Assembly (NCBI GenBank): GCA_905181625.1
Contig: CAJIYJ010000007.1
Coordinates: forward strand, 248,001 to 312,000
DNA: 64,000 nt
Source of the DNA: an uncultured Flavobacteriaceae bacterium
GTDB taxonomy: Bacteria; Bacteroidota; Bacteroidia; Flavobacteriales; Flavobacteriaceae
Direction of reading: 5' to 3'
Part shown: piece after piece, positions 31,375-40,701 of the stretch
Layout: every line of letters starts with the position of its first letter
Numbering within the stretch: the stretch's first letter is position 1
Translations under genes and position numbers: made by a program
The notes under the pieces: generated by a model
Databases searched by the model: none
The model's input: only the letters and a program-made list of their open reading frames with translations
Told to the model about the DNA's origin: nothing

Positions 31375-32727
31375 TTAACCTACTTCTGAAATCATTAAAT
31401 CAAGTCCTTTTCTAATTATAAATTGAGCTTCTATTTTTGAAGAAGAAGAATAATCTATTAATGAAAAATCTTCTGGTGCTACTTCGTAAATGCCTAAATT
31501 TTCCATTTTTTCAATATCTCCGATCATACATTCTTTAAGCAATTGCATAGGAAGAATATCCATAGGAAAAACTTTCTCCATTTCACCGGTTACTACAAAA
31601 GCTCGTTCTTCTCCATTCATATTTGTATCCAAATCGTACTTTTTATTTGGAAATAACCAAGAAAATGAAGTTTTATAAATACTAGGAACTTTATTATTAA
31701 TAAAGGGAACCCAACCAAATAATTTATGATGATTTCCTTCTCTTAATACAGAAAAAGAATTATTATAAAAGCCTAAGTAACTATCTTTACCTACGGTTTT
31801 ACCTGTTAAAACATCACCATTAATAAATCTTAATAAATCATCATTAACAACAGAATCATTAATTATTTCTGATAGCTTAGAACCGGCTATTGTTTTATAA
31901 TATTGAGGATATTTAACAGGTGGACCCGAAACAGAAATTGTTCTTAAAGGTGTGTAATTACCTGTCAAAAAAAGTCTCCCAATAATTGCTACATCTTCTG
32001 GATTTACAGTCCAAACTTTTTCACCATTATTGATAGGATCAATATGATGGATTTGAACACCTACGTTTCCAGAGGGATGAGGACCACTCACGTTATGAAT
32101 AACAACATCATTAATTTCATTAATAAATGTTTGGTTATCTTTTTCGACACAAATATTTAATTCACCATCTGTTAACTTTCTCAAAACCTTAATTCCAGTT
32201 GTAAATTCATTCTTCTGATCGTCCAAAATAATTTGAATATCTGCAGAAATTGGAGCTGTGTTGAAAGTTGAAATAAAAATAGATTTTGGAGTATCTGAAG
32301 GATTAGCTATAATATCATAAGGCCTTTGATTTATAAATGGCCAGCAGCCAGATTCTAATAAAGAAGTTATTATGTCTTCTCTTTTAAAATTTTCAAATTT
32401 GTAAGTTTTAAATTTCTTAGATTTTTGAAAAGAATCTACATCTATGATAATTTCAATAATTTTCCTTTTTTCACCTCTAACAATATCTTTAACATTTCCT
32501 GAAACAGGTGAACAAAATTTCACTTCCTGATTCTTCTTAGAATAAAAAACAACATCACCTGCATTAACGTGATCACCAATTTTTACTGCCATTTTAGGAG
32601 TAATTAAATGGAAATCTGCAGGGTTTAAAGAAATTGATTTTGGTAATGCGGCTTTCTTAACAATGTTTTCGGCAGCACCTTTAAGGTTGATGGTTAAACC
32701 ACATTTAATCTTGATGTCTTTTGACAT
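31375..32727 (-). CDS. nqrA: Na+-NQR subunit A
   Basis: This 450-aa cytosolic subunit opens the operon. It has the NqrA pattern: IKCGLTINLKGAAE, HLITPKMAVKIGDHVNAGDV (a barrel-sandwich region), HNVSGPHPSGNVGVQIHHID, and the C-terminal DILPMQLLKECMIGD. It contributes to the quinone-binding side of the complex. The six nqr genes are spaced by 1-23 nt (the 23 nt being nqrD-nqrE and neighbours), so they form one transcript. Confidence 0.96.
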   Translation of the reverse strand: MSKDIKIKCGLTINLKGAAENIVKKAALPKSISLNPADFHLITPKMAVKIGDHVNAGDVVFYSKKNQEVKFCSPVSGNVKDIVRGEKRKIIEIIIDVDSFQKSKKFKTYKFENFKREDIITSLLESGCWPFINQRPYDIIANPSDTPKSIFISTFNTAPISADIQIILDDQKNEFTTGIKVLRKLTDGELNICVEKDNQTFINEINDVVIHNVSGPHPSGNVGVQIHHIDPINNGEKVWTVNPEDVAIIGRLFLTGNYTPLRTISVSGPPVKYPQYYKTIAGSKLSEIINDSVVNDDLLRFINGDVLTGKTVGKDSYLGFYNNSFSVLREGNHHKLFGWVPFINNKVPSIYKTSFSWLFPNKKYDLDTNMNGEERAFVVTGEMEKVFPMDILPMQLLKECMIGDIEKMENLGIYEVAPEDFSLIDYSSSSKIEAQFIIRKGLDLMISEVG

Positions 32728-32752
32728 AATTATTCTACTATTAAATAGAGCG

Positions 32753-32760
32753 CAAATTTA
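32753..32760 (-). promoter_or_regulatory. Probable -7 box of the nqr operon
   Basis: TAAATTTG on the minus strand matches the Bacteroidota -7 consensus TAnnTTTG and lies 25 nt before the nqrA ATG. No clear -33 TTG is seen at the usual distance, so confidence is moderate. Confidence 0.4.
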
Positions 32761-32880
32761 TTAATTAAAAGCATTAAGTGAAAGTTGATTTACTATTTAA
32801 TTTTTTATTTATATTGATTCTAAATAATATTTTTTTTTCTTCGATAATAAACTAAAAAAATTAATATATTTAGGATAAAT

Positions 32881-34110
32881 ATGACAGTCAAAACCTTTTA
32901 TGTAACATTATACTTGCTTTTATTTGCTTGTCTTAAAAATTACACGCAACAAAATTTTTATAAAAACATAAAGAGCATTAAATTATTAAACTCAAAAACC
33001 AACTCTAACTATCCTGTAATTGGTTTTAATGACCATGTTTATTTAAGTTTTGATGACATTGAAGCTGATGAAAAAGATTATTACTTCAAGATAAATCACT
33101 ATAACTACAAATGGAATCCATCTAAACTTTTAAAATCAGAATTTTTAAATGGTTTTGATGATATTAGAATAGACGATTATAAAAGCTCCTATAACACTCT
33201 TCAAAGCTACACTCATTATAAACTTAAAATCCCTAACAATGATTTTGATTTTAAAGTTTCTGGAAATTATTCTATAAGTGTTCATTTATCAAATGATCGA
33301 AAAGTGTTTGAAAAAAGGTTTTTAGTAAACGAAAACTTAACATCAATAGGCATGTCTATCTCTAGGTCTAATAAAATTGAAGATATTGAATCCTCTCAGA
33401 ATATTGACGCAACTATAAACTGTAATAATTGTACGAAAATTTATAACAGCTCTTCAATATTAAAATTAATAATTATAAAAAACAATAACTGGTTAAGTTC
33501 AAGAATTATAGCTAAACCTAAACATATATTAAGCAATAAATTAATTTTCCATGAGATTAATTACAGAGGAGGGAATGAATATTTAAGTTTTGATACTTCA
33601 AATATTAATTCAACTAATTACAGAACATATAAAACAGATTTAAAAAACTTATATAACAACTATTTAGTTACCGATTTTGAAAGGACTAAAAAGAAATATG
33701 AATACAATCCTGACATAAATGGATCTTATAAGTTAAATAGTCAGTTTAGCGATTTCGATATTGAAAACGACTATTCAAATGTTCACTTTACTTTAAAACC
33801 AAACTCTATTAACTTAGAGTCTAAGGTTTATATTGTTGGAGAATTTAATGATTTTAAGCCTGATAAAAATTATGAATTAACCTTAAATAAAAATAAATAT
33901 GAAGGGAGTTTCAAGTTTAAACAAGGTTATTATAATTACATCTATTGCTACATAAGTCAATCTAACCCAGAAATAATAAATTATTTTGGGGGAGATTTTT
34001 GGGAAACAGAAAATACATATTCCGCATTGTTATATCAAAAAAAAATCAATGATAAATATTTTAAATTAATTGGTCATTCATCCATTTCTTCTTCTGTTAT
34101 AAAAAATTAA
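32881..34110 (+). CDS. Type IX secretion system plug protein (DUF5103)
   Basis: This 409-aa exported protein (signal peptide to about residue 22) contains the DUF5103 pattern: NYPVIGFNDHVYLSFDDIEA, YYFKINHYNYKWNPSKLLKS, EFLNGFDDIRIDDY and the FNTLQSYTHYKL-like stretch. In the T9SS of flavobacteria such proteins plug the SprA outer-membrane channel on its periplasmic side. The C-terminal half includes a carbohydrate-binding-like sandwich (VYIVGEFNDF). It stands alone, divergent from nqr. It is one of the T9SS-linked genes in the window, with PorT. Confidence 0.85.
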   Translation: MTVKTFYVTLYLLLFACLKNYTQQNFYKNIKSIKLLNSKTNSNYPVIGFNDHVYLSFDDIEADEKDYYFKINHYNYKWNPSKLLKSEFLNGFDDIRIDDYKSSYNTLQSYTHYKLKIPNNDFDFKVSGNYSISVHLSNDRKVFEKRFLVNENLTSIGMSISRSNKIEDIESSQNIDATINCNNCTKIYNSSSILKLIIIKNNNWLSSRIIAKPKHILSNKLIFHEINYRGGNEYLSFDTSNINSTNYRTYKTDLKNLYNNYLVTDFERTKKKYEYNPDINGSYKLNSQFSDFDIENDYSNVHFTLKPNSINLESKVYIVGEFNDFKPDKNYELTLNKNKYEGSFKFKQGYYNYIYCYISQSNPEIINYFGGDFWETENTYSALLYQKKINDKYFKLIGHSSISSSVIKN

Positions 34111-34159
34111 CAGAACCTATTAGTTTTATTTTTGCATAATCTTTACATTAGCATTTAAG

Positions 34160-34546
34160 ATGATAAATCACGTTACACAAGGAATTAAAGTAGCAGTTAA
34201 AGAATGTTACGATGGATCTTATTTCAAGAATTATCGGCTTCATTTTTCATTTAATTATTTTGTTAAAATAACTAATCAAAGTAAAAGCATTGTTCAATTG
34301 AAATCTAGACATTGGAGAATATTTGACTCATTAAGCCCAGATATCATAATTGATGGAGAGGGAGTAATTGGTCAAAAACCATTAATCAAACCTGGAGAAA
34401 GTTACGAATACTCCTCAAGTTGTCTTATCACTTCTCCTGTAGGAGCAATGAGAGGTTTTTATAACATGATTAATGTAAATACAGGTAAAAAATTTAGAGC
34501 CTACATACCTACGTTTAAACTTACTGCTCCGCATGCATTAAACTAA
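34160..34546 (+). CDS. apaG: ApaG-domain protein
   Basis: This 128-aa protein is a complete ApaG domain: beta-sandwich with FNYFVKITNQSKSIVQLKSR, HWRIFDSLSP, GEGVIGQKPLIKPGESYEYS and GAMRGFYNMIN. The family is linked in enterobacteria to Co2+/Mg2+ efflux and polyphosphate-related phenotypes, but the molecular activity is not settled. No signal peptide is present. It lies upstream of pruA with a 27-nt gap. Confidence 0.93.
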   Translation: MINHVTQGIKVAVKECYDGSYFKNYRLHFSFNYFVKITNQSKSIVQLKSRHWRIFDSLSPDIIIDGEGVIGQKPLIKPGESYEYSSSCLITSPVGAMRGFYNMINVNTGKKFRAYIPTFKLTAPHALN

Positions 34547-34573
34547 AACTTATTTAAATTATAAAAATCATAA

Positions 34574-36199
34574 ATGAAACATTCAATATTTAAAGTGCCT
34601 GAGCTTAAAAACGAAGAAATAAAGGGTTATTTAAAAAATTCAGATGAAAGAAAGGATGTCGTAGAGACATATAATTCAATGTATAATGAAAATATAAAAA
34701 TTCCTTTATACATCGGAAATGAAGAGGTTTACACTGAAGAAAGGAAGAATATTAACCCACCTCATGATCATAAAAAAATTGTTGGATCCTATTCAATATG
34801 TAATTCAAGTCACGTTAAAAAAGCTATAAATAGTGCATTAACGATAAAAGATCAATGGACTAACACTCCATGGAAAGAAAGAGCAGCCATATTTTTAAAA
34901 GCAGCTGAACTAATTGCAGGGCCCTATAGGTCAAAAATCAATGCTGCCACTATGATTGGACAATCTAAAACAATATTTCAAGCAGAAATTGATGCAGCAT
35001 GTGAACTAGTAGACTTCCTTAAACTAAACATAGTTTATATGAGTGAAATCTATAAAGAACAACCAATCACAGTCGGTGAGGTTTCTAATAGACTAGAATA
35101 CAGACCATTAGAAGGTTTTGTGTACGCTATAACTCCTTTTAACTTTACAGCAATTGGAGGGAATCTTTGCGCTAGTGCAGCTTTAATGGGTAATGTTATT
35201 TTATGGAAACCTAGTGATCATCAAATTTACAGTGCTAAGGTTATTATGGATGTTTTTAATGAAGCTGGACTTCCCAAAGGAGTTATCAATATGGTTACTG
35301 GAGATCCTGTTTTAGTAACTGATATTGCTTTAAACAACTCTAATCTTTCTGGAATTCATTTCACTGGATCAACAAATGTTTTTAAACAATTGTGGACTAA
35401 AGTAGGTACAAACATAAATTTATATAAAGATTACCCTAGGATTGTTGGAGAAACTGGTGGAAAGGATTTTATTGTTTCACATCCATCTGCTAATTCAAGG
35501 GTGGTATCAACTGCAATTGTAAGAGGAGCTTTTGAATACCAAGGCCAAAAATGTTCGGCAGCATCAAGAGTTTATATTCCTAAATCAAAATCTGTTGAAA
35601 TATTCAATAATTTAAAAGAGCAAATTAGCTCGATAACTCTTGGATCTCCTATAGATTTTCAACATTTTATGACTGCCGTGATCCACAAGGGCTCGTTTGA
35701 TAAAATTGTAAATTACATTGAACATGCTAGAAATAATAAAGAGTCTGAAATTTTGATTGGAGGAGACTATAATGAAGATAAGGGTTACTTTGTTTCTCCA
35801 ACAGTCATTTTAACTACAAATCCAAAGTTTACTACTATGCAAGAAGAAATTTTCGGACCTGTAGTTACAATATATGTTTACCCTGATGAGAACTGGAAAG
35901 AAACACTAACTTTAGTTGATCAAACTTCAATATACGCCCTTACAGGTGCATTTATTTCTGAAGATAAAGAAAGTGTTAAATACGCATTAAGACATCTAAG
36001 GTATAGTGCGGGTAATTTTTATATTAATGACAAACCTTCTGGAGCGGTAGTTGGTCAGCAACCTTTTGGAGGATCAAGAGCGTCTGGAACAAATGATAAA
36101 GCTGGATCGAAATTAAACCTATTAAGATGGGTTTCTCCTAGATTAATAAAAGAAAATTTCAATCCTCCTACAGAGTATCCTTACCCATATATGAAATAG
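34574..36199 (+). CDS. pruA: L-glutamate gamma-semialdehyde dehydrogenase
   Basis: This 541-aa aldehyde dehydrogenase oxidises glutamate semialdehyde (from proline) to glutamate with NAD+. It carries the general-base glutamate in RIVGETGGKDF, the catalytic cysteine in FEYQGQKCSAASR, the NAD-binding FTGSTNVF and EEIFGPVVT. The stand-alone, single-domain form is usual in this phylum. Its last 32 nt overlap the convergent rsmG gene. Confidence 0.95.
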   Translation: MKHSIFKVPELKNEEIKGYLKNSDERKDVVETYNSMYNENIKIPLYIGNEEVYTEERKNINPPHDHKKIVGSYSICNSSHVKKAINSALTIKDQWTNTPWKERAAIFLKAAELIAGPYRSKINAATMIGQSKTIFQAEIDAACELVDFLKLNIVYMSEIYKEQPITVGEVSNRLEYRPLEGFVYAITPFNFTAIGGNLCASAALMGNVILWKPSDHQIYSAKVIMDVFNEAGLPKGVINMVTGDPVLVTDIALNNSNLSGIHFTGSTNVFKQLWTKVGTNINLYKDYPRIVGETGGKDFIVSHPSANSRVVSTAIVRGAFEYQGQKCSAASRVYIPKSKSVEIFNNLKEQISSITLGSPIDFQHFMTAVIHKGSFDKIVNYIEHARNNKESEILIGGDYNEDKGYFVSPTVILTTNPKFTTMQEEIFGPVVTIYVYPDENWKETLTLVDQTSIYALTGAFISEDKESVKYALRHLRYSAGNFYINDKPSGAVVGQQPFGGSRASGTNDKAGSKLNLLRWVSPRLIKENFNPPTEYPYPYMK

Positions 36200-36809
36200 G
36201 TAGATACACTATTTTTTTTGTTTCAAAAAAAGAGTCGTTAAAATAATCGCTAATATTAAAAGTTTTTGCGCTTTTAAAGCTCTTTAATTCTGAACTCAAA
36301 TCACCCCCTTTTAAATACAATATTCCGTTTTTAAAAGGGTGATTATTAATTGTTAAGATTTTATCATTAACTATTTTAACAAAATCAGTCATATTAGCAA
36401 CAGCTCTACTTACTATAAAATCATATTTTTGATTAACATCTTCAGATCTTGTTTTTTCAGCTTTTACATTTCTAAGGCCTAGTTCATCAACAATAGCTTG
36501 AACTACTTTTATTTTTTTTCCTATAGAATCCGTTAAATGAAATGAAACTTCTGGAAACATTATTGCTAAAGGAATTCCCGGAAAACCTCCACCCGTACCC
36601 ACATCAAGAATATTGGATTTAGGTTTAAATTCTATTAACTTAGCAATACTTAAAGAATGCAAGACATGTCTAGTAGTTAATTCTGATATATCTTTTCTGG
36701 AAATAACATTTATTTTATTATTCCAATTCTCATACAATTTAGTTAAACTTTCAAATTGTAATATTTGTGAATTTGTTAGACTTGAAAAATTAGATTTTAT
36801 GATGTTCAA
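36168..36809 (-). CDS. rsmG: 16S rRNA (guanine527-N7)-methyltransferase
   Basis: This 213-aa enzyme methylates G527 of 16S rRNA. Motif I is LDVGTGGGFPGIPLA, followed by HLTDSIGKKIKVVQ and the VSRAVANM strand. NKINVISRKDI near residue 31 is the family's N-terminal signature. It is complete and overlaps pruA at its 3' end. Confidence 0.95.
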   Translation of the reverse strand: MNIIKSNFSSLTNSQILQFESLTKLYENWNNKINVISRKDISELTTRHVLHSLSIAKLIEFKPKSNILDVGTGGGFPGIPLAIMFPEVSFHLTDSIGKKIKVVQAIVDELGLRNVKAEKTRSEDVNQKYDFIVSRAVANMTDFVKIVNDKILTINNHPFKNGILYLKGGDLSSELKSFKSAKTFNISDYFNDSFFETKKIVYLPISYMGKDTL

Positions 36810-36885
36810 AACTTTTATTTATTAATTCAAAATTACATTAATATTTTTATCAAAAAATATACCTTTATTACAAACATAATAATTC

Positions 36886-37989
36886 ATGATTGATAAAATA
36901 AATACTGTTAAGTTTTCAAGAAACGATTCTAAAAAATTTTTCAAAACTTTAAACAAAAGAGTTAATAATTATTTTAAAGAAAAAAATATTACAAAAAATG
37001 GCAACTGGAAGCTTTGGATAAAAACAATTGTGATGTTTGGTTTACTTTTAACACCATATATTTTGATATCTACTCTAACGATTTCAGGTTGGCTTCAAAT
37101 ATTATTATCAGTTATTATGGGAATTGGTTTAGCTGGTATTGGAATGAATGTAATGCATGATGGAAATCACGGTTCTTTTTCTAATAAAAAATGGATAAAT
37201 AGATTAATGGGAGGTAGCATCTATTTATTAGCTGGAAATAGATATAACTGGCAAGTTCAACATAATGTTTTACACCATACATATACAAATATTCATGGTC
37301 ATGATGAAGATTTAGAAGCAGGAAGAATTATAAGATTCTCAAAGCATTCTGAGTGGAGATGGTTTCATAAATTTCAACATTATTACTCTGTTTTGCTTTA
37401 TGGGCTATTAACAATAAATTGGGCAATTACTACAGATTTTCTTCAGATGAAAAGATTTATGAAAAAAAAATTATCTCACGGGAAGTTCCCAAATCCATTC
37501 GTAAACTGGACAAAATTATTGATTTCAAAAATACTTTATTTTTTATTCTGGATTTTTATTCCAATTTTATTTTTTAATATAATTTGGTGGAAGGTATTGC
37601 TTTCATTTTTAGTAATGCATTATACAGCCGGACTAATATTGAGCTTAGTATTCCAATTGGCTCACATTATGGATGAAGCAGATATGCCCTTGCCCGATTC
37701 AGATGGAAATATAAAAAATAGTTGGGCAATCCATCAGCTAAAAACAACGGTTAATTTTGCTTCAAATAATAAATTAGTGAATTGGTTTACAGGTGGCTTA
37801 AATTATCAGGTAGAGCATCATATTTTTCCAAACATATCACATGTACATTATGATAAGATTGCGGAAATTGTTAAGAAAACTACTAATGAATTCAATCTTC
37901 CATACAATGAATTTAATACATTTCTTGATGCAATACGTGCTCACTTCCGATTCCTTAAAACAATGGGAATGAAACCTCAAAATACATAA
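36886..37989 (+). CDS. Membrane fatty acid desaturase (acyl-lipid/acyl-CoA type)
   Basis: This 367-aa protein has paired membrane helices and the three histidine boxes of the front-end/acyl-CoA desaturase family: HDGNHGSF, HNVLHHTYTN and QVEHHIFP. These bind a diiron site that inserts a double bond in membrane fatty acids using O2. No fused cytochrome b5 domain is seen, so an external electron donor is needed. It probably adjusts membrane fluidity in cold water. It lies 16 nt upstream of the aminotransferase gene but is not clearly related to it. Confidence 0.9.
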   Translation: MIDKINTVKFSRNDSKKFFKTLNKRVNNYFKEKNITKNGNWKLWIKTIVMFGLLLTPYILISTLTISGWLQILLSVIMGIGLAGIGMNVMHDGNHGSFSNKKWINRLMGGSIYLLAGNRYNWQVQHNVLHHTYTNIHGHDEDLEAGRIIRFSKHSEWRWFHKFQHYYSVLLYGLLTINWAITTDFLQMKRFMKKKLSHGKFPNPFVNWTKLLISKILYFLFWIFIPILFFNIIWWKVLLSFLVMHYTAGLILSLVFQLAHIMDEADMPLPDSDGNIKNSWAIHQLKTTVNFASNNKLVNWFTGGLNYQVEHHIFPNISHVHYDKIAEIVKKTTNEFNLPYNEFNTFLDAIRAHFRFLKTMGMKPQNT

Positions 37990-38005
37990 TTAACAAATAT
38001 TTTAA

Positions 38006-39196
38006 ATGAAAAATAAGCTTTCAGACAGAATCAATAATTTACCCGTTTCTGCAACTCTAGCAATGGCAGCTAAAGCAAGAGAATTAAAAAATAATGGAAT
38101 AGATATTATAGGATTAAGCCTTGGTGAACCTGATTTTAATACACCTGATTTTATTAAAAATGCGGCAATTCAAGCAGTTAATGATAATTATAACTCTTAT
38201 ACGCCAGTAGATGGTTATAGTGAATTAAAACAGTCTATTTGTAATAAATTTAAAAGAGATAATGGATTAAATTATCAGCCAAGTCAAATTGTAGTTTCTA
38301 ACGGTGCAAAACAATCTATAGCTAATGTAGTTCAAGTTTTGGTTAACCCAGGAGATGATGTGCTTCTTGTTGCTCCATACTGGGTAAGTTATTCCGCTAT
38401 TGTAACTCTTGCAGAAGGAAATCCAATAGAAATTAGATCTGATATTTCTAGTGATTTTAAAATAACTCCTTTACAATTAGAAAATGCCATAACAAAAAGA
38501 ACAAAGCTTGTTGTAATTAATTCTCCTAATAATCCAAGTGGATCGATTTATACAGAAAAAGAATATTTAGCACTTGCGAAAGTATTAGAAAAATATCCTG
38601 AAATCTATATACTTTCGGATGAGATTTACGAGCATATAAATTATGGTATTCCTCACTTTAGTTTTGCAAAAATCACATCTATGTACAATAGAACCATTAC
38701 TGTAAATGGTGTAGCAAAAGCATTTGCTATGACTGGCTGGAGAATAGGTTATTTAGGAGCTCCAAATTGGATAGCCAAAGCTTGTACTAAAATGCAAGGA
38801 CAAATTACTAGTGGGGCTAATTGTATTGCACAACGTGCAACCATAGCTGCTTTAGATGCTCCTGTTTCTGAAATTCAATATATGATAGATGAATTTAAGG
38901 AAAGAAGAGGATTGATTATTGAGCTTCTTGGTGGGATTGAAGGAATTAAATTAAATCAACCTAAAGGTGCTTTCTATATTTTTCCAGATATTTCATCATT
39001 TTTTGGGAAAACTTTAAAAGGAAAAAAAATTAATAATGCTTCTGAATTTGCAATTTATTTATTAGAAGAAGCTCACGTAGCTACTGTTACTGGAGATGCA
39101 TTTGGATCTCCCAATAATATTAGAATATCATATGCTGCGTCAAAAGAGGAAATAAAAAAGGCAATAGCAAGAATTAGTAAAGCACTTGCAGACTAA
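38006..39196 (+). CDS. Aspartate aminotransferase (fold type I)
   Basis: This 396-aa PLP enzyme transfers the amino group between aspartate and 2-oxoglutarate. It has the class I signatures GLSLGEPDFNTP, VVINSPNNPSGSIY, ILSDEIYEHI and the Schiff-base lysine in VNGVAKAFAMTGWRIGY. Length is normal for the AspC/AspB-like group. Its stop overlaps the convergent trkH stop by 4 nt. Confidence 0.93.
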   Translation: MKNKLSDRINNLPVSATLAMAAKARELKNNGIDIIGLSLGEPDFNTPDFIKNAAIQAVNDNYNSYTPVDGYSELKQSICNKFKRDNGLNYQPSQIVVSNGAKQSIANVVQVLVNPGDDVLLVAPYWVSYSAIVTLAEGNPIEIRSDISSDFKITPLQLENAITKRTKLVVINSPNNPSGSIYTEKEYLALAKVLEKYPEIYILSDEIYEHINYGIPHFSFAKITSMYNRTITVNGVAKAFAMTGWRIGYLGAPNWIAKACTKMQGQITSGANCIAQRATIAALDAPVSEIQYMIDEFKERRGLIIELLGGIEGIKLNQPKGAFYIFPDISSFFGKTLKGKKINNASEFAIYLLEEAHVATVTGDAFGSPNNIRISYAASKEEIKKAIARISKALAD

Positions 39197-40695
39197 TGAT
39201 CTCTCCAGAAATAAGGAGTAAATAATATTAATACAGTAAATAGCTCTAACCTACCGATTAGCATTAAAAAAGCACACCAATATTTTCCAAATACAGGAAG
39301 ACTATCAAAACTATTTAAAGGACCTAGGGTTCCTAAGGCTGGACCAATATTACCTATAGAGGAAGCAGCACCTCCAATAGCAGATTCAAAATCAAGACCT
39401 AATAAACTAAGTACTCCCGCTCCAATTATAAACAATATTAAGTATAAAATAAAAAATGCTAATACATGGATTATAATTGGCTTTTCAACAACAGAATTAT
39501 TATGTCTTAAGTGAAAAATCGCATTGGGATGTAAAGATTTTCTAAACTCTAACATTCCATTTTTGATCAAAATTAGATGCCTCATTACTTTAACTCCTCC
39601 CGAAGTTGAACCAGAAGATCCCCCCATAAACATAATTCCAAAAAATAACATTGTTAAAAATGGAGTCCATGAAATAAAATCACCCGTAACAAACCCTGTA
39701 GTTGTAACAATCGCCACAACCTGAAATAAAGCGTGTCTAAAACTGCTTTCAAATTTACCATAAATTTGAGGGTGAAATACACCTGTATCGCTTAAATCAA
39801 CAGATAAATATAAAACTAAAGTGACCATTACTACAAAGGCTATAACAAAAGATAGGTACCATTTAAATTCTGTGTCTTGAAATATTTTTTTAAATTTTCC
39901 TGTAAGTCCAAAATATATAAGTATAAAATTAGTTCCAGCTAAAAACATAAATAGAATAATAATGTATTGAATTATAGGAACATCATTCCAATAGCCTATA
40001 CTTGCGTTTTTAGATGAAAATCCGCCAGAGGCAATATTACTCATGGAATTGTTAATAGCATCAAAAAAACTCATTCCTGCCAATTTCAAAAGAACTGTTT
40101 CTAGCAACGTCAAACCGACATAAATCATCCAAAGTCTTTTAGCTGTATCACTAATTCTTGGATGTATTTTATCACCACCTATTCCGGTTCCAGGCGCTTC
40201 TGCTGAAAAAAGCTGCATCCCTCCTATTCCTAGTAGTGGTAAAATAGCTATAGCTAGCACTATGATTCCCATACCACCAAGCCAATGAGTCATACTTCTC
40301 CAAAAAATAATACTTTTTGGTAAGGCTTCAATATCATTTAAAATAGTTGAACCAGTAGTCGTATAACCCGACATAGTTTCAAAGAAAAGATTTGGAAAAA
40401 AAGTTATAGAATCTGTCAAGTAATATGGGAGCATTCCTGAAATCACCATGGTTAACCATCCAATAGTAACTATTATATATCCGTCACGTTTATTAATCTG
40501 TCTAATATTACTTTTCGTAAAGGACATTATAATACAGCCTAAAACAATTGTAAAAACAGCAGATACAGTAACTTCTTTTAAAACACCATCATTTGTTAAA
40601 AGACTAACTAATGAAGAAAAGAGCATAGCAACCCCATTAAACAACAATAATAGTCCAATGATGTGAAAAATTAATTTTCTATTAAGTTTAGTCAT
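39193..40695 (-). CDS. trkH: Trk-type K+ transporter, membrane subunit
   Basis: This 500-aa protein has about ten or more membrane segments and the four pore-loop repeats of TrkH/KtrB, with selectivity-filter elements such as MSGYTTTGSTIL, NIASGGFSS, VTTTGFVTGD and GNIGPALG. It imports K+ together with the TrkA regulatory subunit encoded immediately upstream (6-nt gap). The long basic loop around FRKSLHPNAI is typical. Confidence 0.95.
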   Translation of the reverse strand: MTKLNRKLIFHIIGLLLLFNGVAMLFSSLVSLLTNDGVLKEVTVSAVFTIVLGCIIMSFTKSNIRQINKRDGYIIVTIGWLTMVISGMLPYYLTDSITFFPNLFFETMSGYTTTGSTILNDIEALPKSIIFWRSMTHWLGGMGIIVLAIAILPLLGIGGMQLFSAEAPGTGIGGDKIHPRISDTAKRLWMIYVGLTLLETVLLKLAGMSFFDAINNSMSNIASGGFSSKNASIGYWNDVPIIQYIIILFMFLAGTNFILIYFGLTGKFKKIFQDTEFKWYLSFVIAFVVMVTLVLYLSVDLSDTGVFHPQIYGKFESSFRHALFQVVAIVTTTGFVTGDFISWTPFLTMLFFGIMFMGGSSGSTSGGVKVMRHLILIKNGMLEFRKSLHPNAIFHLRHNNSVVEKPIIIHVLAFFILYLILFIIGAGVLSLLGLDFESAIGGAASSIGNIGPALGTLGPLNSFDSLPVFGKYWCAFLMLIGRLELFTVLILFTPYFWRDH

Positions 40696-40701
40696 AAATG
40701 T